15,468 bases of DNA from JBOFDK01 sp051650305 (GCA_051650305.1 JBOFIT010000234.1:1-15468), one strand, 5' to 3'; shown: positions 5,617 through 13,165, counted from the stretch's first letter. A program made the numbers and translations. The notes: generated by a model from the letters alone, not told the origin.

Positions 5617-8600
5617 ATGAAGTTAGTACGTAAAGCAAGAAAGGTTTTAGCAAGTATGATGGTGTTATCGATGGTACTTGGAGGTATCGTGGTAACCAAT
5701 CCGACAGAGGTATATGCTTTAGAAAAGACCAAGGGAACAGCGAAGCGAAATGTTATGTATTATGGTGATTGGTCTGTATGGGGTGGTCAAGGAAACTTCT
5801 ATCCTCAGGATATTCCAGCAGAGCAGCTGACACATCTTAATTTTGCATTCTTAGATTTTGATGCACAAGGTAACCTGATATTTACTGATAAGGATGCAGC
5901 CACAGGCAATCCACTGGGACAAGCAGGTGTAACTTGGGGGGATGTCAACGCAGGTATTCTTCCAGCACTTGTAGAACTTCGCGCAAAAAACCCTAACCTT
6001 AAGATAGGTGTCTCTATAGGTGGATGGTCAAAATCAGGAGATTTCTCAGAAGTAGCAGCGAATCCAACGACTCGAGCGAAGTTTGTAGCCAATGTAATGA
6101 AGTTCGTAGAGTATACCAATATGGACTTTGTGGATATCGACTGGGAGTATCCAGCGGATGTGCGTCAACCAGACTTAGTAGATAATAAAAATGATGAAGG
6201 TACACCTCATGCGAGGCCTGAAGATAAGGAGAATTATATCTTACTGCTTCAAGACCTTAGAAATGCCTTAAATCAAAAAGAAGTAGAACTTGAAAAGACA
6301 TATGAACTTTCAGTGGCATTACCTGTATCACGTACAAAATTAGAAACAGGTGTAGATATAGGACGTATGTTTGAAATTATCGATTTTGCAAACCTCATGA
6401 CTTATGATATGAGAGGCGCTTTTGATGAAATCAGTGGACATCAGACAGGGCTTTATCCAAATAGTAATGACCCTTATGCAGATAGAGGGTACAGTATCGA
6501 TGAGACAGTATCTTATATGATGGACAATGGTGCACCTGCAGAGAAACTTGTTATTGGTGCAGCGTACTATTCACGTGGATGGGAGAAAGTAACTGGCGGT
6601 ACAGATGCGAACAATCCAGGTCTTTTCGGTGATGCAGCTATAGTAGGTAAGGATGCGGACTTCACACCTTCACGTGGTGCAGCTAATGAACTTCCAATGG
6701 CAGTAGGTGATGGGGGTCGCCGTGGCGGTGTATGGAGTTATCGTAACCTAGATAAGCTTAAAGCTACCTATCCAGGGGTGAAAGAGTACTGGGATGATGA
6801 AGCAAAAGCACCATACTTATATGATGAAAATAGTGGTGCATTCTTTACATATGATAACGTACGCTCTATAGAAGAAAAGGCTAAGTATGTAAATGAAAAT
6901 AAACTTGGCGGTGTTATTGCATGGATGGCAAGCAATGATGCACCGACTACGTCTACAAAAAGAGATGAGCTGACTAAAGCTACAAAGAAAGGCCTTTTCG
7001 GTAATGGCGCATTAACTGCGCATGAGATTGTATACGGTGACCTAGATGTTAATGTAACTGTATCGACTTATCAATCTGAGTGGGGCACAGGTGGAGGTTA
7101 TGAAATCTCGCTTACAAACAATGAAAGATTAGAAGAAAGTGGCGAGGTGCTAAGCCTAACAGAGCGTATGGCAGAGACGATTACCCTTCCAAAGCTTTAT
7201 ATCAAGCATAATGCAGGTGCATTAGTATCAGGTGGTTATGGTTCAGGCACAGTAACACAGGAGAATGGTTATACAGTTGTTGATCTAGGTGCTATTTATG
7301 ATGGCAAACAAATAGAACCAGGTAAGACACATACTTTTAAATTAAGTGCGACATCAGGTGTACCTACACTAGAAAACTTAGAAAGCATCGAACTTGTCCA
7401 ACGTATCAGTAAGACTGGTGAAGAAATCAAGCGTCAGACAATCTATGGTGAGATGGGTGGTATCAACCAAGCACCACAACTTCGTGGTGTAGTGAATAAA
7501 ACGATAGCTGTAGGCAGTAAATTTGATGTTATGACAGGTGTAACAGCGTATGACGTAGAAGATGGTGATTTGACACATGCTATCGTAGTAGAAGGTGAAG
7601 TAGATACGCAGACAGTGGGAAGTTATCCACTTACCTATACGGTATCAGATAGTGAAGGTGTAGAAGTATCTCAAACAAGAACCATTACAGTAGAGGAAAA
7701 AGAAGTGCCACCAGTACCAGAAAGTAACTTTGGTGTAGGAGAAGGTATTGAATGGCCACAACAAGTGAATGCACCATTCGTAGATATGTGTCTTTGGACT
7801 GGTGATCAAGACTATGCGAATAATGGCGTGATTGATTTAGCAAAAATTTCAGCAGAAACAGGACTTAAATTCTTCAACTTAGGATTTATTCAAGCTTTAG
7901 GTGGTACACAATCAAGTGGTGACAAACTTAATTGGGCATGGGGAGGATTCCCTACACTTAATGAAACAAGTACAGACCAATGGCAGTATGAAGGCCTTAA
8001 GAAGTCTATCAAAGAAGTACGTGATGCAGGTGGCGATGTAGCTATCTCTTTAGGTGGACTAAACGGTCTTGCTTTATGGGAGGCTACAGAGGATGTAGAT
8101 ATCCTTACTAATACCTATATGGAACTTGTGACAGGTTATGGACTGACAAGACTTGACCTAGATATCGAAGGTAACGCACAAGGTAAAGAAAAGAATCGCA
8201 TCAATGCACAAGCTATTAAACGTGTACAAGACGCTACAGGGGTAGAAATCGTACTTACACTTCCAGTTATGCCAGATGGATTAACTCATTTAGGTAAGGG
8301 TACGGTAGAAGCATTCTTAGAAGCAGGTGTAGATGTATCAGTTTTTAATCTTATGACGATGTGTTATGGTGCTTCAGTACCAGACTATGCAGTAGGTTCA
8401 GTGCAAGCAGTAGATAGTGTGATGAGACAACTAAAAGATATGTATCGTGCGATTGGTGTGACTTTAACAGACAAAGAAGCTTATGCAAAACTTGGAACTA
8501 CGCCATCTATAGGTTTTGAGACAGAAGCACATCCTATCTTTACGGTAGATCAATCAAGAATGGTCGTAGAGCATGCTACGCAGAAAGGTCTTGCAATGAC

Positions 8601-9867
8601 ATCTTTCTGGTCATTAAATAGAGATGCTAAATTACAAGATAATACAGGGGTTCCTAGTAAGTATGCTTTCACAGAAGTCTTTAAGAGTTTTGGAGAAGAG
8701 ATAACACCAGAAATCAATACAAAACCAGAGATTCAAGGTGTAGCAGACACAACAATTAGCATTGGTGAAGTATTTGATAAGATGCAGGGCGTTACTGCAT
8801 ACGATAAAGAAGATGGTGACCTCACAGATGCTATTGTAGTAGAAGGTGAAGTAGATACAAATATAGCAGGTGTCTATAACTTGATTTATACAGTAGTAGA
8901 TAGTGAAGGTCTAGAGGCTAGAGCTACAAGACAAGTAACAGTAGAACCTAAAGTAAACAAAGCACCTGTTATTACGGGAGCAAATGATGTGACACTTACA
9001 GTAGGAGACAGCTTTGATGTGATGGCAGGTGTGACAGCACATGATGAAGAAGATGGTGACCTCACAAATGCTATCGTAGTAGAAGGTGAAGTGGATACAA
9101 ATGTAGCAGGGATATATGATCTTACTTATACAGTAGCAGATAGTGAAGGACTAGAAGTTAGAACTACAAGACAAGTAACAGTAGAACCTAAAGTAAATAA
9201 AGCACCTGTTATTACGGGAGCAAATGATGTGACACTTGTAGAAGGAGATAGCTTTGATGTGATGGCAGGTGTGACAGCACATGATGAAGAAGATAGTGAC
9301 CTCACAAATGCTATCGTAGTAGAAGGTGAAGTGGATACAGATGTAGCAGGTGTCTATAGACTTACCTATACAGTAGCAGATAGTGAAGGATTAGAGACTA
9401 CGGTTATAAGAGTAATTACAGTTAAAGCGAAGCCAGATCCAAACAATACTTATGATCCAAATAAGCAGTACAACGCAGGTGACAAAGTCATGTACAATGG
9501 AAAAGAGTACACTGCTAAGTGGTGGACACAAGGAGATATTCCGGGAGAAGCTGATGTATGGGAAGTGACAGTAGAGCTTAATCCAGATGGAAGCCAAGAT
9601 TATATTCCAGGAAAAGCTTATGTAGAAGGTGATGAGGTACATTACAATGGCAAAAACTATATAGCTAAGTGGTGGACTACATCAGTACCAGGAAGTGATG
9701 AGTCTTGGGGACTTGCAAGTGAAGAGGGCAATACGAGTAGCCAAGAGTATGTACCAGGTAAGGCTTATACAGGTGGAGAAACAGTAGCCTATGAAGGTGA
9801 AACTTATACAGCTAAATGGTGGACTACCGCTACACCAGGAAGTGATGATTCTTGGGAGAAACAATAA
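5617..9867 (+). CDS. Secreted bi-catalytic GH18 chitinase with Ig-like and CBM5/12 modules
   Basis: This 1416-aa exported enzyme hydrolyses chitin. A signal peptide (residues 1 to about 35, probable cut after VYA) is followed by the first GH18 barrel (about 44-465), with SIGGW and the DxxDxDxE motif DFVDIDWE (D170, D173, D175, catalytic acid E177). Residues about 470-610 look like a CBM2-type beta-sandwich (EWGTGGGYEISLTNN). An Ig-like DUF5011-type module covers about 616-695. The second GH18 module (about 700-1030) has LDLDIEG with D847, D849 and E851; the first Asp of its motif is Thr844. Three 80-residue Ig-like repeats follow (1033-1272). Three CBM5/12 modules with AKWWT close the protein (about 1275-1318, 1327-1370, 1376-1416). 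There is no dockerin, sortase signal or SLH domain, so it is probably free or chitin-bound outside the cell. It has its own promoter and terminator. Confidence 0.95.
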   Translation: MKLVRKARKVLASMMVLSMVLGGIVVTNPTEVYALEKTKGTAKRNVMYYGDWSVWGGQGNFYPQDIPAEQLTHLNFAFLDFDAQGNLIFTDKDAATGNPLGQAGVTWGDVNAGILPALVELRAKNPNLKIGVSIGGWSKSGDFSEVAANPTTRAKFVANVMKFVEYTNMDFVDIDWEYPADVRQPDLVDNKNDEGTPHARPEDKENYILLLQDLRNALNQKEVELEKTYELSVALPVSRTKLETGVDIGRMFEIIDFANLMTYDMRGAFDEISGHQTGLYPNSNDPYADRGYSIDETVSYMMDNGAPAEKLVIGAAYYSRGWEKVTGGTDANNPGLFGDAAIVGKDADFTPSRGAANELPMAVGDGGRRGGVWSYRNLDKLKATYPGVKEYWDDEAKAPYLYDENSGAFFTYDNVRSIEEKAKYVNENKLGGVIAWMASNDAPTTSTKRDELTKATKKGLFGNGALTAHEIVYGDLDVNVTVSTYQSEWGTGGGYEISLTNNERLEESGEVLSLTERMAETITLPKLYIKHNAGALVSGGYGSGTVTQENGYTVVDLGAIYDGKQIEPGKTHTFKLSATSGVPTLENLESIELVQRISKTGEEIKRQTIYGEMGGINQAPQLRGVVNKTIAVGSKFDVMTGVTAYDVEDGDLTHAIVVEGEVDTQTVGSYPLTYTVSDSEGVEVSQTRTITVEEKEVPPVPESNFGVGEGIEWPQQVNAPFVDMCLWTGDQDYANNGVIDLAKISAETGLKFFNLGFIQALGGTQSSGDKLNWAWGGFPTLNETSTDQWQYEGLKKSIKEVRDAGGDVAISLGGLNGLALWEATEDVDILTNTYMELVTGYGLTRLDLDIEGNAQGKEKNRINAQAIKRVQDATGVEIVLTLPVMPDGLTHLGKGTVEAFLEAGVDVSVFNLMTMCYGASVPDYAVGSVQAVDSVMRQLKDMYRAIGVTLTDKEAYAKLGTTPSIGFETEAHPIFTVDQSRMVVEHATQKGLAMTSFWSLNRDAKLQDNTGVPSKYAFTEVFKSFGEEITPEINTKPEIQGVADTTISIGEVFDKMQGVTAYDKEDGDLTDAIVVEGEVDTNIAGVYNLIYTVVDSEGLEARATRQVTVEPKVNKAPVITGANDVTLTVGDSFDVMAGVTAHDEEDGDLTNAIVVEGEVDTNVAGIYDLTYTVADSEGLEVRTTRQVTVEPKVNKAPVITGANDVTLVEGDSFDVMAGVTAHDEEDSDLTNAIVVEGEVDTDVAGVYRLTYTVADSEGLETTVIRVITVKAKPDPNNTYDPNKQYNAGDKVMYNGKEYTAKWWTQGDIPGEADVWEVTVELNPDGSQDYIPGKAYVEGDEVHYNGKNYIAKWWTTSVPGSDESWGLASEEGNTSSQEYVPGKAYTGGETVAYEGETYTAKWWTTATPGSDDSWEKQ
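8713..9432 (+). repeat. Three tandem 240-bp repeats coding Ig-like modules
   Basis: Units start at 8713, 8953 and 9193, exactly 240 bp (80 codons) apart. Units two and three are nearly identical at the DNA level; for example, the stretch from APVITGANDVTL through VMAGVTAHDEED is almost unchanged. Unit one is more divergent. A fourth, older relative lies between the two GH18 modules (about 7462-7700). The pattern indicates recent internal duplication. Confidence 0.92.
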
Positions 9868-9885
9868 GATTATAAATGGATAAGG

Positions 9886-9911
9886 AGAGGTAACTTAGGT
9901 TGCCTCTTTTT
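9886..9911 (+). terminator. Terminator of the GH18 chitinase gene
   Basis: A 9-bp stem including one G-U pair (9886-9894 with 9099+800 i.e. 9899-9907) has a TTAG loop, and the stem end merges into TTTTT (9907-9911). Confidence 0.8.
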
Positions 9912-9998
9912 GTATGAGTTAAAAGGTATACGAGGAGAAGAAGAGTTGAATAAACAAAAATATAAAAATAAACAAAATAAAAACATCAATAAAGGGGG

Positions 9999-10027
9999 TT
10001 GACTTTTATGTCGAAATGAGGCATTAT
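9999..10027 (+). promoter_or_regulatory. Promoter of the tRNA operon
   Basis: TTGACT (9999-10004) is followed after 17 bp by CATTAT (10022-10027). The same TTGACT-17-CATnAT pattern is seen at the rrn promoter at 15237-15265, suggesting a shared stable-RNA promoter type. The stretch 9912-9998 is A-rich with no other feature seen. Confidence 0.7.
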
Positions 10028-10059
10028 ATACAAGTACTCAGCAAGAGCACAAAACATAT

Positions 10060-10133
<74 letters not shown>

Positions 10134-10150
10134 TACTTTTTAACACATAT

Positions 10151-10222
10151 TCCTCGATAGCTCAGCGGCAGAGCATTCGGCTGTTAACCGAAGGGTCGTA
10201 GGTTCGATCCCTACTCGGGGAG
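10151..10222 (+). tRNA. tRNA-Asn (anticodon GTT)
   Basis: It forms a 72-nt cloverleaf. Acceptor TCCTCGA pairs with TCGGGGA, the discriminator is G, the anticodon GTT is at 10183-10185, and the T-loop is TTCGATC. No CCA is encoded. Confidence 0.95.
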
Positions 10223-10248
10223 TTAAATTCAATTACATATTGAATTGT

Positions 10249-10321
10249 GCCGATGTGGCTCAATTGGCAGAGCAGCTGATTTGTAATCAGCAGGTTATCG
10301 GTTCGAGTCCGATCATCGGCT
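10249..10321 (+). tRNA. tRNA-Thr (anticodon TGT)
   Basis: It forms a 73-nt cloverleaf. Acceptor GCCGATG pairs perfectly with CATCGGC and the discriminator is T. The anticodon loop TTTGTAA carries TGT, and the T-loop is TTCGAGT. This is the intact parent of the broken copy at 10449-10541. Confidence 0.95.
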
Positions 10322-10361
10322 TAGTAAAAGTGGTAGTGAATAACTACCACTTTTTTGTTGT
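10266..10361 (+). repeat. 96-bp direct repeat, copy 1 (3' part of tRNA-Thr plus terminator)
   Basis: It runs from the D-loop (GGCAGAGCAG) of tRNA-Thr through the terminator. The same 96 bases recur 220 bp downstream (10486-10581) with only two substitutions, C10304 to T10524 and A10340 to G10560. Both ends are sharp. The stretch between copies (10362-10485) has no ORF. Confidence 0.95.
10326..10356 (+). terminator. Terminator of the tRNA operon
   Basis: The stem GTGGTAGT/ACTACCAC (10330-10337, 10343-10350) is extended by A4/T4, has a 5-nt loop, and is followed by T6. Confidence 0.93.
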
Positions 10362-10448
10362 CTAGAATATTTAATTACATATACTCGAAAAGTATTTAGG
10401 TTTAAATTGTTTTAGAATTAGTTGGTAGCAAGGGAGCACTGGAAACCT

Positions 10449-10541
10449 TGGCTCAATTCATACGAGGATGCGTCAGCGTCCGAGGGGCAGAGCAGCTGAT
10501 TTGTAATCAGCAGGTTATCGGTTTGAGTCCGATCATCGGCT
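10449..10541 (+). pseudogene. Broken tRNA-Thr (TGT) chimera
   Basis: The bases TGGCTCAATT (10449-10458) match the 5' D-arm of the intact tRNA-Thr. A 27-nt insert (10459-10485) follows in the D-loop, then the tRNA-Thr sequence from the D-loop to the 3' end. The 5' acceptor strand GCCGATG is missing (GAAACCT in its place), so the acceptor stem cannot form. The invariant T-loop C56 is T (10524). The insert itself folds into GGATGC-GTCA-GCGTCC, and the bases just upstream form GAGC...GCTC and CAAGG...CCTTG hairpins. It is not a working tRNA, but it could still be transcribed as a structured RNA ending at its own terminator. Confidence 0.85.
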
Positions 10542-10581
10542 TAGTAAAAGTGGTAGTGAGTAACTACCACTTTTTTGTTGT
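10486..10581 (+). repeat. 96-bp direct repeat, copy 2
   Basis: This is the second copy of the 10266-10361 segment, holding the 3' two thirds of a tRNA-Thr and a duplicate terminator. Two base differences separate it from copy 1, so the duplication is recent. Confidence 0.95.
10546..10576 (+). terminator. Duplicate terminator after the tRNA-Thr remnant
   Basis: It has the same stem and T-run as the terminator at 10326-10356, with one loop base changed (A to G at 10560). Confidence 0.9.
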
Positions 10582-10626
10582 GCAAAAAACTATATTCTCA
10601 AGAATGACTTAGAAAAGAAGATTAGA

Positions 10627-10655
10627 TTGAGAAATTTTCAGAATAATGTTAATAT
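10627..10655 (+). promoter_or_regulatory. Probable promoter of the CD3324-family operon
   Basis: TTGAGA (10627-10632) is followed after a 17-bp spacer by TAATAT (10650-10655), about 35 nt ahead of the first small ORF. Confidence 0.6.
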
Positions 10656-10690
10656 AGATAACGAAGTGAAAAATTTTAAGGAGGTATAAC

Positions 10691-10762
10691 ATGTTAAATT
10701 TTAAAGATAGATTAGGAAATGATCAAGGGAATAGAGAAGGTATAGGCTATTGTAAGGCATAA
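10691..10762 (+). CDS. 23-codon leader ORF ending inside an RNA hairpin
   Basis: ATG at 10691 has a perfect AAGGAGGT site 8 nt upstream and encodes 23 residues (begins MLNFKDRLG, ends GIGYCKA). Its TAA (10760-10762) lies within the hairpin at 10745-10802. It is in the same frame as the CD3324-family gene, with 25 sense codons between the TAA and that gene's ATG. It may be a leader peptide, or the 5' piece of a gene cut by a nonsense codon. I do not recognise the peptide. Confidence 0.5.
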   Translation: MLNFKDRLGNDQGNREGIGYCKA

Positions 10763-10802
10763 AGCAGAGTAAAAGAACGCTTTAACCTTACCGAGAATAG
10801 CC
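10745..10802 (+). ncRNA. Long structured leader hairpin upstream of the CD3324-family gene
   Basis: Three perfect nested helices are seen. GGCTATT (10745-10751) pairs with AATAGCC (10796-10802). GTAAGG (10752-10757) pairs with CCTTAC (10786-10791). AAAGC (10761-10765) pairs with GCTTT (10779-10783). They are separated by a CGAG bulge and a small internal loop, and capped by a 13-nt loop. No U-tract follows, so it is not an ordinary terminator. It matches no riboswitch class I know. It lies between a translated small ORF and the ribosome binding site of the next gene. Confidence 0.6.
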
Positions 10803-10837
10803 GTGCGTGTTCTGATGTAATTAGGAGGGCAGTAGCA

Positions 10838-11146
10838 ATGGGCTATGTGAAGGCGACAAGCGTATTACCACAAGAAATTATTATGTTAATTCAAGAGTAT
10901 ATAGAGGGAGAGACGCTTTATATACCCAAGAAGGAAGAGACGAAAAAAGCTTGGGGTGCAAATACGGAAACAAAAACCATATTAAAGGATAGAAACAAAA
11001 ACATTTATGAAGATTATACAGAGGGTATGGAAGCACAAGAAATTGCAGAAAAGTACCATCTGTCTATAAAAAGTATCTATCGTATATTAGGAAAGCAAAA
11101 AACACTTCATCCTCATACATCTCAATATGCATCATTGAGTAGTTAG
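10838..11146 (+). CDS. CD3324-family protein (HTH-like)
   Basis: This 102-aa protein starts at ATG 10838 with AGGAGGG at 10823-10829. Residues 1-45 (MGYVKATSVLPQEIIMLIQEYI then GETLYIPKK) match the clostridial family named after C. difficile CD3324. The middle has a KKAWGANTETKTILKDRN segment. The C-terminal part (about 60-90: IYEDYTEGMEAQEIAEKYH followed by LSIKSIYRILGKQK) has the spacing of a helix-turn-helix, so nucleic-acid binding is likely. The function of the family is not established. The gene sits second in a small operon, after a leader ORF with a strong hairpin and before a 50-aa basic protein 20 nt downstream. Confidence 0.8.
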   Translation: MGYVKATSVLPQEIIMLIQEYIEGETLYIPKKEETKKAWGANTETKTILKDRNKNIYEDYTEGMEAQEIAEKYHLSIKSIYRILGKQKTLHPHTSQYASLSS

Positions 11147-11166
11147 ATGTCAAAGGAGAGATAGAG

Positions 11167-11319
11167 ATGAAGAAAAATAAAGTAGAACAAAAAACGCGTA
11201 AGAACATAAAAATAATAAGTCATATCAAACGATATCACCGGATGAAGGGTAAAGATAAAGTGCCTTTTGGAATCGATGAATATATGGCGAATCAACAGTA
11301 TAGAAATCATATTTATTAA
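11167..11319 (+). CDS. Small basic protein of unknown function
   Basis: This 50-aa ORF has AAAGGAG at 11152-11158 and ATG at 11167. The N-terminal half is very basic (MKKNKVEQKTRKNIKIISHI, then KRYHRMKGKDK); the C-terminal half is polar with Tyr residues (GIDEYMANQQYRNHIY). It begins 20 nt after the CD3324-family stop and ends at the terminator, so it is very likely the last gene of that operon. I recognise no family; nucleic-acid binding is possible from the charge alone. Confidence 0.65.
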   Translation: MKKNKVEQKTRKNIKIISHIKRYHRMKGKDKVPFGIDEYMANQQYRNHIY

Positions 11320-11356
11320 AAAAGGATGGAAAGGCAACGGCCTTCCCATCCTTTTT
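11319..11356. terminator. Bidirectional terminator between the small operon and the GH19 gene
   Basis: A 12-position stem with one A-C mismatch (11324-11335 with 11340-11351) has an AACG loop. Its arms are extended by A5 and T5, so it can stop transcripts on both strands. Confidence 0.88.
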
Positions 11357-11362
11357 GGCATT

Positions 11363-13165
11363 TTAGAGTGGAGACATACCTAGAGTATCTAGTTTCTCTC
11401 CAGTGATATCTACATTCATTTTACTAGTAATATCTTTGTAGTGGCCAGAACGTCTACGTACACGGTAGTCTTCCATACCCTTGCCAGCTTCATAACCACC
11501 ATTGATGATGTTGATTGTTACACCGAAGCAAGGTTCAGTGCAGCCAAGCTTGATTTGTTCTGGTGTTGGCACCCACTTATTAGCCATAACATCATGACAA
11601 GATGGTTTTCTACCTTGTGGTGTCATCCAGAATGAAATAGCAGTCATAAAGCCGAGTGTTGGATCTTGAACAACCTTTTCAGGGTTTTGAAGAAGAATGT
11701 CTTTATCTCCGTAAAGTATAGCACTCATGAGGCCATAGTTGTAATTCCAACTAAGTTGGATAGGTCCACGACCGTGATAACTTTTGCCTGCTACAGGAGG
11801 AAAATCTTTGTTTGTGCCATCTACATAACCGATTGCACTACTTCCGATATAGCCTACTTCTTCATTCCAATAAAGTCCCCAAGCAAGTTCGCCACCTGGT
11901 GCAGTTTCCCAACCACCACCAGTTTCATGTGCAAGATTTGCTAGGAAAGCAGCAAGCTCACGCTTACGATCTTTATCGCTACCTTCTGATAAGAAAGAAC
12001 CGAAATCAACGATTTGTACATCAATTGGTTTATTTAGATTCCATTCAGCATTGAAATCAGGGCATTCAGAGATGAGGAGTTGTTTCTTTGTTGTTTTATC
12101 GAGACGCCATACACGTGTGTTCCATGCAGCACCACCGCGTGTTTCTATTTTGTATTTTACATTAGCTACTTGATAGACGGCATCTTTTAGTCCTTCGTAT
12201 GTATAGTATTCAGGGATGTTTTTGTTGTTGTATTCATTCCAACCAGCGGAGCCGTGACGCATAGGGAAAAGTGTTTCAAAATCGGATTTTGATAATAAAG
12301 ACTCTACTTTAGAAACAGCGTTGCTTGGTGAAAAAGCTGGATTGATACCATCCCATAGTTTATCTAGTTGCTCAGGTGTTAAAGGGACGTTGGAATCAAT
12401 AGGTGGTTCAGGATCAGGGTTTGGTTCAGGATTAGGATTGGGATTTGGATCAGGATTGGGATTTGGATCAACTATTGGTGTGTTATTAAGTGTGATATTA
12501 GAAAGGGTACCTGTTTTTGTACCACCACCACCGAAAGTGATGACACCATTAGCTGGAATACTGTTATTCCAAGACATAGGTGTGAAAGTATAATGATTAC
12601 CGCTGCGAGTCATCTTGGTATCCCAAGCACTTGTGATTTCACCGGAGTAGTCAAAGGATAAAGTCCAGTCGGTAAGGCTAGTAGACTTTGAATTAGTAAT
12701 GACAACGCTGTAGTTGAAACCGCTGCCCCAATCGGAAGTGATGGCAAAGGTGACATCTTTTTGTGATGGATCAGGATCAGGTGATGGATTAGGGTCGGGC
12801 GTTGGGTCAGGGTCGGGCGTTGGGTCAGGGTCGGGCGTTGGGTCAGGGTCAGGCGTTGGGTCAGGATCAGGCGTTGGGTCAGGATCAGGTGTTACAGAAC
12901 CTACTTGCTTCCAGACACCCCATTGATTGGATGGGTCAGGTTTTTCATTGGTTGTCCACCATTTGGCTTCGTAAAGAATACCATTGTAAATTACTTGATC
13001 ACCACCGGTATAGATTTCAGAAGCTTGCCATGAAGTTGCCTGAGCTGCGAATTGTACAGGGACAGATGTTGCTAAAAGTGTTTGTGGTACTGAAGAAAAA
13101 ACAAGGAGTCCGCATGTTGCTAGAGATAATACCTTCTTTTTGGTTCTAGACCATTTTCTGTTCAT
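11363..13165 (-). CDS. Secreted GH19 chitinase with CBM5/12 and CBM2 modules
   Basis: The enzyme cleaves chitin by inversion and acts outside the cell. I choose the ATG at 13165 (600 aa) over the one at 13171 because the AAAGGGGGA site is too close to the latter. A lysine-rich signal peptide (1 to about 43) is followed by CBM5/12 (about 46-89, AKWWT) and a Pro-Asp-Pro-Thr linker (about 90-134). Next come a CBM2 (about 136-231, SDWGSGFNYSVVITN, DWTLSFDY) and a Pro-Asn linker. The GH19 domain fills about 260-600. Catalytic Glu414 lies in LAHETGGGW and Glu436 in WGLYWNEE, 22 residues apart as in barley chitinase (E67, E89). Also present are YHGRGPIQLSWNYNYG, FWMTPQGRKPSCHDV and NIINGGYE. It complements the nearby GH18 enzyme but is a separate unit. 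Confidence 0.95.
   Translation of the reverse strand: MNRKWSRTKKKVLSLATCGLLVFSSVPQTLLATSVPVQFAAQATSWQASEIYTGGDQVIYNGILYEAKWWTTNEKPDPSNQWGVWKQVGSVTPDPDPTPDPDPTPDPDPTPDPDPTPDPDPTPDPNPSPDPDPSQKDVTFAITSDWGSGFNYSVVITNSKSTSLTDWTLSFDYSGEITSAWDTKMTRSGNHYTFTPMSWNNSIPANGVITFGGGGTKTGTLSNITLNNTPIVDPNPNPDPNPNPNPEPNPDPEPPIDSNVPLTPEQLDKLWDGINPAFSPSNAVSKVESLLSKSDFETLFPMRHGSAGWNEYNNKNIPEYYTYEGLKDAVYQVANVKYKIETRGGAAWNTRVWRLDKTTKKQLLISECPDFNAEWNLNKPIDVQIVDFGSFLSEGSDKDRKRELAAFLANLAHETGGGWETAPGGELAWGLYWNEEVGYIGSSAIGYVDGTNKDFPPVAGKSYHGRGPIQLSWNYNYGLMSAILYGDKDILLQNPEKVVQDPTLGFMTAISFWMTPQGRKPSCHDVMANKWVPTPEQIKLGCTEPCFGVTINIINGGYEAGKGMEDYRVRRRSGHYKDITSKMNVDITGEKLDTLGMSPL
12791..12890 (-). repeat. 18-bp tandem repeats coding the Pro-Asp-Pro-Thr linker
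   Basis: The plus-strand unit GGGTCAGGGTCGGGCGTT recurs about five to six times with few changes. It codes (TPDPDP)n in the minus frame between CBM5/12 and CBM2. A looser PNPNPDP repeat at about 12410-12470 codes the second linker. Repeats of this kind can change length by slippage. Confidence 0.92.

Noticed and set aside
10362..10485. T-box, c-di-GMP or other known riboswitch upstream of the second tRNA-Thr copy
   Set aside because: The expected conserved blocks (T-box GGUGGNACCGCG, GEMM GGGACGCAAAGCC) are absent, and the sequence is better explained as tRNA-Thr debris plus unrelated hairpins.
10266..10581. Attachment sites of an integrated genomic island at tRNA-Thr
   Set aside because: No integrase, recombinase or element body lies between the copies (only 124 bp), and the repeat extends past the tRNA through the terminator. 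A scar of a lost element remains possible but cannot be shown here.
12321..13149. Plus-strand open frames rich in Gly-Ser or Gly-Gln
   Set aside because: They are other-frame reading of the 18-bp linker repeats of the minus-strand GH19 gene; the repeats remove stops in every frame.
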